Assembly (NCBI RefSeq): GCF_021028955.1
Contig: NZ_JAIWPE010000058.1
Location: 44,283 to 108,282, forward strand
From: Salipaludibacillus sp. CUR1
GTDB taxonomy: Bacteria; Bacillota; Bacilli; Bacillales; Salisediminibacteriaceae
Direction of reading: 5' to 3'
DNA length: 64,000 nucleotides
Both the position numbers and the translations under genes were made by a program. The notes beneath the pieces were generated by a model, which worked only from the letters and a program-made list of their open reading frames with translations, did not search any database and had not been told where the DNA came from. Of the stretch, positions 17,792 to 24,183 are shown in pieces. The first letter of the stretch is position 1. Every line of letters starts with the position of its first letter.

Positions 17792-19831
17792 TTAAGCTGT
17801 TTGGCGTCTGCGGAAAAAGAGTAACGCAGAAGCTCCAATAAAGACTGTTATTCCTATCAATGTATAAAGAGGGGCAGTCGAAGCTGTAGCAGGCAGCTCG
17901 TCACCATCAGCCCGTTCTCTTTCACTTTCCAATGCTGATTCATCGAAATGATATTCATAGTAAGCGCCATCGTCGTCATCAGTCAAATTACCTGTAAAGC
18001 TGACCAGTTCTAGCCCGAGTCTGTCAATATGGTCAGCTCCATCAATAGAACTGGTAAAGGTTACTTCGCTGTCAATTTCAGTTGGAAGCAGCGCCCAGTT
18101 CATTGAACTGTGAGGATGATAATCGCCTTCTTGCTCCCTGAAGAAATCCGCGATTACTTCCCGGTTCTGAATGTTTAAATCAATAAGCTCTTCGACAAGG
18201 TCTGCATCCTCCAGATGGTCTCCGCCTCCGCCTGCACGGTAGTTGTTTGTAACAACAAGGAATTCCATGTCAGAAGTGACAGGTTCACCTTCATACGTCA
18301 GATCGGTCACACGTTCGCCTACAGGCTGTGTCACATCAAGATAGTAGTCCACACCTTCAATGACATCAAAATTGAAAGCTGAGAAGCTGGCCAGAAGAGA
18401 TTGTTCTTCTTCGGCGCCAGGATCAATCTGTTCAAAGTTTTCTGCAGACCGTTCCAGCCATTCTGTCAGTTCATCACCGTTTACATCGACCACTTGAAGG
18501 GTGTTGGAGTACACATAAATATCTGCAAGGTTTCCGATAGTTACGTCTCCGGCATCGACTTCTGTATAGCCGCCTCTATAACCGGCTCTGAATGGTGCTG
18601 CAGCAGATAAAAGTTTTCTTTCTTCATATTCAGTCCCACTAAAGAAATCTTCTGCAAACCATAGCTGGGCATCATTAACGAGTTGAGTAACTTCATTATC
18701 CATCACGAGTGAGAAGAAGGTGTTAATACCGTCTGATATCGATCCTACCACAGTCGAAATATATTCCATGGTTCGTTCATGAACATCTGAAATTAAATTA
18801 ACAATATCTTCATTTTCTTCTACACCTTCTACTCCAGTAACTTCTGAAGAAGAACTTACTATATTCCAGGCTCCATCCTCTTCAGTCATTTCCAGGGTGA
18901 TCGTTCCTAAATGGCTTCCCCAGTTTCCAGCCATAACGGCAGGAATCCCGTGAATAGTCCCGTTCTCATCATCTACACCATCAACTTCATCATAACCGGT
19001 GTTACCAGGAAAAGTCTGGTGGGCGTGTCCCATAACCAGTGCGTCTATCCCATCCACTTCTTCAGCGAGAGTGACAGCTGCGTGCTCTGTTTCCCGGTCG
19101 CCTGTATTAACCCCTGTATGGGCAAGAGCGACAACAATATCAGATTGTTCTTTCAGTTCAGGGATATAACGCTGAGCCGAGTCAACTATTTCACGCACTT
19201 CCACATTTCCTTCAAGGTGAAGGTTATCCCAGCTCATTATTTGAGGCGGCACAAATCCAATAACCCCAATATCAATGCTCTTACCATCCACTTCATGCTC
19301 AATTACTGTATAAGGTTCATAATAATGCTCTTCCCGGTCTGTGCCTGCTTTGTAGACGTTAGCGCTTAACCAGGGAAAATCAGCAGATTCTATGGCGTCA
19401 TCCAAATAATCCAAACCGAAATTAAACTCATGGTTACCAATTGATGCTGCTGCATAATCGAGTTCGTTCAGAGCTTTAATGACTGCCTGCGTTTCCCCTT
19501 CTTCTAAAGGATCAATGAAGGTCTCAAGCTCTCCAAGCATACTTCCCTCAAAAATATCCCCATTATCAAAAAGAATGGTGTTATCATTTTCCGCCCTGAC
19601 TTGTTCAATGAGTGTAGCTGCTTTTACAAACCCGTAATCATCTACGGCTTCGTCATTCATGTAGTCATAAGGCATAAGATAGGAATGGATATCCGTTGTA
19701 GTCATAATTGTGAGTTCATGGGACTCCTGATCATTACTTTCTGCGAATGATGTTACGGGAGAAAACAACATAAAAGCGCTTCCAATAATAGCTGCACGTT
19801 TAACTGTCCGGAAAAATGCTTTTTCTCTCAT
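17792..19831 (-). CDS. wall-anchored bifunctional 5'-nucleotidase / 2',3'-cyclic-nucleotide phosphodiesterase
   Basis: 679 residues. A signal peptide (RTVKRAAIIGSAFMLFSPVTSFAES) precedes a calcineurin-like metallophosphatase domain with TTDIHSYL, DNGDIFEG, IGNHEFNFG and MGHAHQTFPG (metal ligands D, H, N, H). The 5'-nucleotidase C-terminal domain follows, with NNYRAGGGGDH. The end is a sortase signal: LPATA, a hydrophobic stretch and RRRQTA, like the LPxTA substrates of class D sortases such as B. subtilis YfkN. It probably scavenges phosphate and nucleosides from extracellular nucleotides. It is very acidic, which suits a saline exterior. Start: ATG at 19831 five bases after GGAGGG; a TTG just upstream is less likely. 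Confidence 0.9.
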   Translation of the reverse strand: MREKAFFRTVKRAAIIGSAFMLFSPVTSFAESNDQESHELTIMTTTDIHSYLMPYDYMNDEAVDDYGFVKAATLIEQVRAENDNTILFDNGDIFEGSMLGELETFIDPLEEGETQAVIKALNELDYAAASIGNHEFNFGLDYLDDAIESADFPWLSANVYKAGTDREEHYYEPYTVIEHEVDGKSIDIGVIGFVPPQIMSWDNLHLEGNVEVREIVDSAQRYIPELKEQSDIVVALAHTGVNTGDRETEHAAVTLAEEVDGIDALVMGHAHQTFPGNTGYDEVDGVDDENGTIHGIPAVMAGNWGSHLGTITLEMTEEDGAWNIVSSSSEVTGVEGVEENEDIVNLISDVHERTMEYISTVVGSISDGINTFFSLVMDNEVTQLVNDAQLWFAEDFFSGTEYEERKLLSAAAPFRAGYRGGYTEVDAGDVTIGNLADIYVYSNTLQVVDVNGDELTEWLERSAENFEQIDPGAEEEQSLLASFSAFNFDVIEGVDYYLDVTQPVGERVTDLTYEGEPVTSDMEFLVVTNNYRAGGGGDHLEDADLVEELIDLNIQNREVIADFFREQEGDYHPHSSMNWALLPTEIDSEVTFTSSIDGADHIDRLGLELVSFTGNLTDDDDGAYYEYHFDESALESERERADGDELPATASTAPLYTLIGITVFIGASALLFFRRRQTA

Positions 19832-20063
19832 CAAATCCCTCCATTATGTTTTAATTGTTAGTCCAGCTCGCCTCCTTTTAAAAAAATAGAAAGTGAGTTG
19901 TCTGACGTCTATCAGTTGCTCACTTAGTGAAACCCTACCACAATTTTTTTAATTTTTTAACATTTTTCAAGGAATCATCACAATTACAAATAAAAATCAT
20001 TCGAAAGATGCACCTTCGTGTAGATAATAGTCGGATGAAAATAAAGTAATAAGAATTGAATAT

Positions 20064-20093
20064 TTGAACTTCAAATACCTTTTAGGGTATAGT
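20064..20093 (+). promoter_or_regulatory. sigma-A-like promoter of a short leader transcript
   Basis: TTGAAC at 20064-20069, an 18-bp spacer and TATAGT at 20088-20093. The predicted transcript starts close to a strong ribosome site (GAGGAGGG, 20099-20107) and would end at the terminator at 20389-20429. Confidence 0.5.
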
Positions 20094-20115
20094 GAATGTG
20101 AGGAGGGATTATGAT

Positions 20116-20154
20116 GGAACCGAGGAATAAACAGTGCAGGCAAGATGGCAATTG
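20116..20154 (+). CDS. possible 12-codon leader peptide
   Basis: The ATG at about 20116 (an ATG lies one codon before it too), just after GAGGAGGGATT, opens MEPRNKQCRQDG... and stops at TGA near 20154. The strong ribosome site next to a promoter, with a foldable segment and a terminator downstream, suggests a leader peptide or the 5' end of a regulatory RNA. Weakly supported. Confidence 0.25.
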
Positions 20155-20388
20155 AGGAATTACAGATCAAGCCGGCCTTGAGTCACGCCAAAAGAAGTTT
20201 AAACTTCCAGGGTTGTGACCGGCTGTCTGGCTTTGGCTCCTGGCAGGAGCCTATATTCTTATTACGCAATTGTTTTAAACATACTTTTTCAACGAATTTA
20301 AGAGATACAACCAGTACTGTTTTTTATGAGTTCATGTTAATAAACAAATAGTTTAGCAGTTTAAAAAGGATATAATACCTAGTTGTGG

Positions 20389-20429
20389 AAAGGTCTTGGA
20401 AAGAATAACATTCTTCCGAGGCCTTTTTG
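20389..20429 (+). terminator. strong terminator upstream of gvp
   Basis: A long stem (AAGGTCTTGGAAAGAAT with ATTCTTCCGAGGCCTT, few mismatches) is followed by T5. It separates the leader transcript from the gvp genes. Confidence 0.8.
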
Positions 20430-20539
20430 TTTAGTTATTATGTCATTAAATGGTTCGTATATACATTAATTTCCTCTCTTTCGTGAGACGTTTTATTCAC
20501 TTTCCAATTAAAAGTTATTAATAGGAAAATACATCCAGT

Positions 20540-20564
20540 GTTTGAACGTTTTTTGTTGTGGTAT
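20540..20564 (+). promoter_or_regulatory. sigma-B-like promoter candidate of the gvp cluster
   Basis: GTTTGA at 20540-20545, 13-bp spacer, TGGTAT at 20559-20564; the B. subtilis sigma-B consensus is GTTTAA-N12-15-GGGTAT. It lies about 55 bases before the first gvp start. No equally good sigma-A pair was seen there. Prediction by eye. Confidence 0.4.
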
Positions 20565-20618
20565 AGCCAATTATACGCTTTTGTATAGGCAAGATATTAA
20601 TTTAAGGAGTGATTTATA

Positions 20619-21209
20619 ATGGCTAAAAATGAACAATCAAACAATGAACAATCAAACAACGGGCAATCAACCTTAGGTTATGTACTTATAGGAAGTGCTG
20701 TTGGAGCAGGTGCAGGGCTGCTATCCAGCTCTGAAAAAGGAAGAAAAGTATTAAAATCAGTAGGCGGTTCCCAAGTTATGAAAATTGTTGGTCAGGAACT
20801 GACAAAGTCTGTGCAGGATATGGTTACGGAACAAGCTGTAGGAAGTGTGAAAAAGCAGATTTCAAGTTATCTCAATAAAGTTGAAGATAAAGTACCTGGC
20901 GGTCAAAAAGTAACGGGTAAGATCGAGGAAGAATTAGGTCTTGACCAGGGAGCGTCAGAGGAAGAGTCTGAACAGCAATCCGGGGAAGAATCAGCTCAGG
21001 CTGAAGAACACAGTGAGGATCCGGAAGAAGAGGAAGAGGAGTATACCGGTGAGGAAGAAGCAGCAGCCTCTTCTGAAGAAGCAGAAGAAGAGGAGTCAAA
21101 TGAAGAGGAATCAAGCGGATACGATGAGCTTAAAGAGGAAAACGAAAGTATGAATGAACGTCTTGATAGAATCGAGAAGATGTTATCAGAATTGGCAGAA
21201 TCAAAATAA
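20619..21209 (+). CDS. gas-vesicle accessory protein, glycine-zipper plus acidic tail (GvpP/GvpT-like)
   Basis: 196 residues in three parts. An Asn/Gln-rich start with a short repeat (NEQSNNEQSNNGQS) comes first. Next is a glycine-zipper hydrophobic segment (YVLIGSAVGAGAGLLSSSEKG, about 21-41) with a helical region to about 106. Last is a strongly acidic, disordered tail (110-167) ending in a coiled coil (LKEENESMNERLDRIEKML, 171-189). It resembles the YtxH-like P/T accessory proteins of Bacillus gvp clusters and shares zipper and coil with the next gene product. It likely acts at the vesicle surface or in vesicle organisation; role unproven. First gene of the cluster; AAGGAG precedes the ATG. 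Confidence 0.6.
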   Translation: MAKNEQSNNEQSNNGQSTLGYVLIGSAVGAGAGLLSSSEKGRKVLKSVGGSQVMKIVGQELTKSVQDMVTEQAVGSVKKQISSYLNKVEDKVPGGQKVTGKIEEELGLDQGASEEESEQQSGEESAQAEEHSEDPEEEEEEYTGEEEAAASSEEAEEEESNEEESSGYDELKEENESMNERLDRIEKMLSELAESK

Positions 21210-21258
21210 TAAGCTTATAAAAAACTATTAAATTCAGGCTTATATGGAGGGATTATTA

Positions 21259-22356
21259 ATGGCACAAGAAGAAAAAGACACCCAAGTTGATGAGCAGGAA
21301 AGCGATAATAACGGTAACGAGCAAGAGAATGGAAGCGAAAATGGCGGCTTTGGACCAATGAAGCGCGCAGTAACAGGTTCTATCGTTGGAGCCGCGGTTG
21401 GATATGCAATTACACCAGAAAACCGAGATAAAATTAAAGAAAGCGTGAAAAACTTCGATACTGAACAATGGAAAACGAAAGGAAAAAGCTTCGGTCAGTC
21501 TGCAAAAGAAAAAGCTTTATCAACAGCCGAAACAATTAAGACCAAGAGTGGAAGTTTGTTTGGTTCAAAATCAGGAAATGAAGAATCTGAAGAAGAGGCT
21601 GAACAGGAAGAAACTGAAACACAAGTATCTTCACAAGATGAACAGTCAGATCAGCAATCTTCTGAGGACTATGAAAAATTAAAAGAAGAAAATAAAGCTC
21701 TGGGTGACAGACTAAGCAGAATCGAAGACATGATCAGTAAACTCGCTGAAAACTCGCAGAAATCAGAGGAAAGCGAGAAAGACCAGGAAGAAAAGGACTC
21801 TGACAAGAGCCAGGAATCAGAAGAGGAACAAGATAAAGACTCATCTGACGAAAGTTCCGATAAAGAAGAAAAAGAAGAAAAAGAAGATAAAGATCAGCAA
21901 GAAGAACAATCTGATGAGGACAAGAAAGAGGAGTCTTCTGAAGAAAAGAGCGAAGAAAAAGAAGAGGAAGAAGACAACGAGACAAAAGTAGAAACTGGTA
22001 CTTCCGGTAAGTCTTCTGGCTCAGAAGACCAGGAAGATGACAAAAAAGATGATGATAAAGAAGATCAAGAAAAAGAAGATCAAGAAAAAGAAGACCAAGA
22101 AAAAGAAGAACAAGAAAAAGAAGAACAAGAAAAAGAAGAACAAGAAAAAGAAGAACAAGAAAAAGAAGATGAAAAACAAAAAGATGAAGATAATGAAGAG
22201 GAAAATGAAGACAACAATAATGATGAAGATGAAGAAGAAAGTAATTCTTCATCGAATAGAAAGTCTTCCTCAGGTTCTAAAAAAGGTCCAGGCAGACCGA
22301 AAAAGAAATCCGGTTCAGGACGTAAACAGAACAGTAATTCTAAATCTAACAAATAA
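21259..22356 (+). CDS. gas-vesicle accessory protein with YtxH-like zipper, long acidic repeat tail and AT-hook-like end
   Basis: 365 residues from the ATG at 21259 (GGAGGG nine bases before; an ATG at 21244 precedes that site). Order: acidic Gln/Asn-rich start (1-30); YtxH-like glycine zipper (RAVTGSIVGAAVGYAITPEN, about 36-55) with an amphipathic helix; acidic linker; coiled coil (LKEENKALGDRLSRIEDMI, 141-159) matching the previous protein; then some 150 residues of Glu/Lys/Asp/Gln low complexity including about eight EKE(D/E)Q repeats; last a basic Ser/Lys tail with GPGRPKKK at 343-350, an AT-hook-like core. By synteny with GvpU next door it may be GvpT. Probably disordered and condensate-prone, which is inference. 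Confidence 0.6.
   Translation: MAQEEKDTQVDEQESDNNGNEQENGSENGGFGPMKRAVTGSIVGAAVGYAITPENRDKIKESVKNFDTEQWKTKGKSFGQSAKEKALSTAETIKTKSGSLFGSKSGNEESEEEAEQEETETQVSSQDEQSDQQSSEDYEKLKEENKALGDRLSRIEDMISKLAENSQKSEESEKDQEEKDSDKSQESEEEQDKDSSDESSDKEEKEEKEDKDQQEEQSDEDKKEESSEEKSEEKEEEEDNETKVETGTSGKSSGSEDQEDDKKDDDKEDQEKEDQEKEDQEKEEQEKEEQEKEEQEKEEQEKEDEKQKDEDNEEENEDNNNDEDEEESNSSSNRKSSSGSKKGPGRPKKKSGSGRKQNSNSKSNK
22062..22172 (+). repeat. 15-nt in-frame tandem repeat within a gvp gene
   Basis: About seven to eight copies of a unit of the form GA(A/T)(C/G)AAGAAAAAGAA encode EKE(D/E)Q pentapeptides. Copies four to seven are nearly identical, so slippage or recombination would change the tail length in steps of five residues without a frameshift. 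Confidence 0.85.
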
Positions 22357-22404
22357 GCCGCAGTTAAATGAGGCTAGCAAATTTGCCACAGAAGGGGTGA
22401 AAAG

Positions 22405-22797
22405 ATGAGTGAGAAATCCAAAAAGCAGGAAGTTGATCCTATCCTGCAACTGCTTACCGAAAAAGCAAATACCGAGGAATACAGTGCAGGAATTACCCTG
22501 AATGTTAAAGGGTCTGTTGTAACAGGGACAGTTATTTCGGCTGCAGAATATCTGGAAGAAATGTCTGGTCAGTTTTCTGAGGAAGATGACGGAGAAAACG
22601 CCATAAGGGAACAACTGGAAGAAGCAGCAGATTCTTTGAAAGAAGAGGAATCACCTGCCACCAATTACGTTCATTTAAAAAATGCAAAGTTATTCAGTGA
22701 GTCAGGTAAATCCTTACCTTCAAAAGGAGCTGTCTTATGGAGAGGGAAATTAACAGAAATTGACGGTTTCTTTTTAGGAAAAGTAACTGCCGAATAG
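22405..22797 (+). CDS. gvpU: gas-vesicle accessory protein GvpU
   Basis: 130 residues, soluble and acidic. The core ITLNVKGSVVTGTVISAAEYLEEMSGQF (about 31-58) and the closing GAVLWRGKLTEIDGFFLGKV match the GvpU family, which in B. megaterium is the last gene of the cluster and has been linked to clustering of vesicles. Here it sits near the front, after the acidic-repeat protein. AGGGGTGAAAAG precedes the ATG. Family assignment is by recalled motif, so a profile search should confirm it. Confidence 0.72.
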   Translation: MSEKSKKQEVDPILQLLTEKANTEEYSAGITLNVKGSVVTGTVISAAEYLEEMSGQFSEEDDGENAIREQLEEAADSLKEEESPATNYVHLKNAKLFSESGKSLPSKGAVLWRGKLTEIDGFFLGKVTAE

Positions 22798-22845
22798 CAG
22801 TTTTAAGGATGAATAATTATATCTTGAATGATTCGGATGTTTAAG

Positions 22846-22872
22846 TGCGCCTCTCTTAAGGGTAGAGGTGCA
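22846..22872 (+). promoter_or_regulatory. hairpin in the gvpU-gvpQ gap
   Basis: TGCGCCTCT (22846-22854) pairs with AGAGGTGCA (22864-22872), one G-U pair. No T-run follows, so it is more likely an RNA processing or stability element than a terminator. Further on, CCACC near 22882 could pair with the gvpQ ribosome site (GAGGTGG near 22941). Confidence 0.4.
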
Positions 22873-22956
22873 TTATAGATACCACCCGTCACCAATATCA
22901 TTCATCATAATATCAGGTGAATGACCTGCATTTTAAAAGAGAGGTGGTTCTTATAA

Positions 22957-23535
22957 ATGGCAGAGCAAGAAAATAATCAGGATTCTGTTATTTCCGGCGA
23001 TACAGCAAAAAAAGCATTAGTCGCGGGAGGGGCAGGACTTGCCGGCAGTGCCGCATTAATGGTAAACAACGATATTCGGAAAAAAGTTAAAAAATCTTTC
23101 AAAGCAGTGAAAGAGGAAGTGAAAGATGAAGCTAAAGATGAAGCTGAAGATGTCGTTGATGATATGCCAAAAACAAAAAATGCAGCGGCGGCCGGAGCAA
23201 TAGGTAAAAAATTTTATGATACGTTTGAAAAAATGAGCGATGCCAAAGAGGAAATAAAAGAAAACTTTGGAGAAGCTGGAGAACAGCTGAAAGAAAAAGC
23301 TGAAGAAGCAAAAGAGAGAGGCCAGGAAATAAAAGGCACTCTTAAAGATCAGGCTGAAAATGCCAAAGAAGAAGTCAAGGATAATGAACTGACAAATCCG
23401 AGCGGAGGATCAGGGAATTCTGGCGATGGCATTAAAAAAGCCAGTGATATAAAAGGTTACTCGGAAGTAAAAGGGTATTCAAATATTAAAGGTGCGAGTG
23501 ACATTAAAGGTGTTGACCAAATAAAGAAACCTTAA
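22957..23535 (+). CDS. gvpQ: gas-vesicle accessory protein GvpQ-like
   Basis: 192 residues. A short hydrophobic glycine/alanine segment (ALVAGGAGLAGSAALMVNND, about 18-37) precedes long Lys/Glu/Ala amphipathic helices (40-145) of the YtxH/LEA type. A Gly/Ser/Asn linker (SGGSGNSGDG) leads to a tail of five hexads of the form S(D/E/N)(I/V)KG(Y/A/V), about 161-190. Position directly before gvpB agrees with GvpQ in B. megaterium. Its exact job is unknown; loss of GvpQ is generally tolerated. AGAGGTGG precedes the ATG. Confidence 0.65.
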   Translation: MAEQENNQDSVISGDTAKKALVAGGAGLAGSAALMVNNDIRKKVKKSFKAVKEEVKDEAKDEAEDVVDDMPKTKNAAAAGAIGKKFYDTFEKMSDAKEEIKENFGEAGEQLKEKAEEAKERGQEIKGTLKDQAENAKEEVKDNELTNPSGGSGNSGDGIKKASDIKGYSEVKGYSNIKGASDIKGVDQIKKP

Positions 23536-23550
23536 AGGAGCGATGTAAAA

Positions 23551-23820
23551 ATGGCTATTCAAAAAAGTACAGATTCATCCAGCCTGGCGGAAGTAATTGA
23601 CCGTATTTTAGATAAAGGAATTGTAATTGATTTATACGCCCGTATATCTTTAGTGGGTATCGAATTAATTACTATTGAAGCACGGGTAGTTATTGCAAGT
23701 GTGGATACTTGGTTACGCTATGCAGAAGCTGTAGGACTCTTAAGAGATGAAGTTCAAGGAGAAATAGATTTAGAAACCTCTGAAGAAGGAAGAGGACAGG
23801 AACAGTTGAATTTCGCATAG
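23551..23820 (+). CDS. gvpB: major gas-vesicle shell protein (GvpA/GvpB)
   Basis: 89 residues. The GvpA fold is plain: [53 protein letters not shown]. The two beta strands and flanking helices assemble into the gas-permeable, water-excluding ribs of the vesicle wall. It is the only full major-shell gene in the window; gvpS and gvpJ encode related minor proteins. An AAAGGAG site stands nine to ten bases before the ATG, and a terminator-like hairpin follows the stop, consistent with extra gvpB mRNA. Confidence 0.96.
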   Translation: MAIQKSTDSSSLAEVIDRILDKGIVIDLYARISLVGIELITIEARVVIASVDTWLRYAEAVGLLRDEVQGEIDLETSEEGRGQEQLNFA

Positions 23821-23840
23821 TTAAGAGTTAAATAGCAGAA

Positions 23841-23880
23841 AAGCGGCATATGTGTTACGCATATGTCCGCTTCTATTTCT
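23841..23880 (+). terminator. partial terminator (attenuator) after gvpB
   Basis: AAGCGGCATATG (23841-23852) pairs with CATATG-T-CCGCTT (23860-23872, one bulge), followed by a T-rich run. Downstream gvp genes are presumably reached by read-through. Confidence 0.6.
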
Positions 23881-23902
23881 TTAAAAAAAGGCGGGAAAAT
23901 AT

Positions 23903-24178
23903 ATGAAACTAGAAGAAATAATGGATACAGTAAGTTCTTTTTTTGAAAAGCATGTCAGACCGGTGCACCGGATTACTTCAGTCCAGGAAAAAGAAGAGCA
24001 GTGGGAAGTAGGGGTTGAAGTAATAGAAGAAAAAGAATATATGAAAAGGTACGGAAGAGATCAGCTGATAGGTGAGTATATAGCCAAATTGGATGAAGAC
24101 ATGGATGTTATCTCATTTGAACGTATACGATTAAGACAACGCACCTCTGTTAAGAGTGAGGAAGAAGAAGGGAGGTAA
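23903..24178 (+). CDS. gvpR: gas-vesicle protein GvpR (GvpO family)
   Basis: 91 residues, soluble and charged. The block QWEVGVEVIEEKEYMKRYGRD then IGEYIAKLDEDMDVISFERIRLRQR fits the GvpO family (PF05800) pattern of a short beta-rich protein ending in an R-x-R-Y/R-rich strand. In B. megaterium the gene between gvpB and gvpN is gvpR. GvpO/R is needed for or stimulates vesicle formation in several hosts; mechanism unclear. The gvpN ribosome site lies at its 3' end. Confidence 0.72.
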   Translation: MKLEEIMDTVSSFFEKHVRPVHRITSVQEKEEQWEVGVEVIEEKEYMKRYGRDQLIGEYIAKLDEDMDVISFERIRLRQRTSVKSEEEEGR

Positions 24179-24183
24179 GGCGG

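Larger units (their letters stand above)
20100..20430 (+). ncRNA. candidate short structured transcript upstream of gvp
   Basis: The interval runs from a promoter to a terminator without a credible gene. Inside are complementary segments (GCCGG near 20171 and CCGGC near 20219; AGTCAC near 20180 and GTGAC near 20214) and a compact hairpin GGCTCC-TGGCA-GGAGCC (about 20236-20252). I recognise no riboswitch or RNA family. A folding and covariance analysis would decide. Confidence 0.3.
19832..20618. other. long regulatory region upstream of the gas-vesicle cluster
   Basis: Nearly 790 bases without a convincing protein gene. It holds the leader of the divergent nucleotidase gene, a sigma-A-like promoter at 20064-20093, a short leader-peptide frame, a G+C-rich folded segment around 20165-20265, a strong terminator at 20389-20429, and a sigma-B-like promoter at 20540-20564 before the first gvp gene. 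Confidence 0.5.

Noticed and set aside
20145..20351. 68-codon frame upstream of gvp as a protein gene
   Set aside because: No good ribosome site before its ATG, and it runs through self-complementary RNA-like sequence. Kept only as part of a possible structured transcript.
22062..22172. Regular short repeats as a CRISPR array
   Set aside because: The units are contiguous 15-mers inside a coding frame, with no spacers and no cas genes nearby.
21734..22252. Reverse-strand Leu-rich frame opposite the acidic-repeat gene
   Set aside because: A Leu/Phe-rich product is what the complement of GAA-rich repeats gives; no ribosome site.
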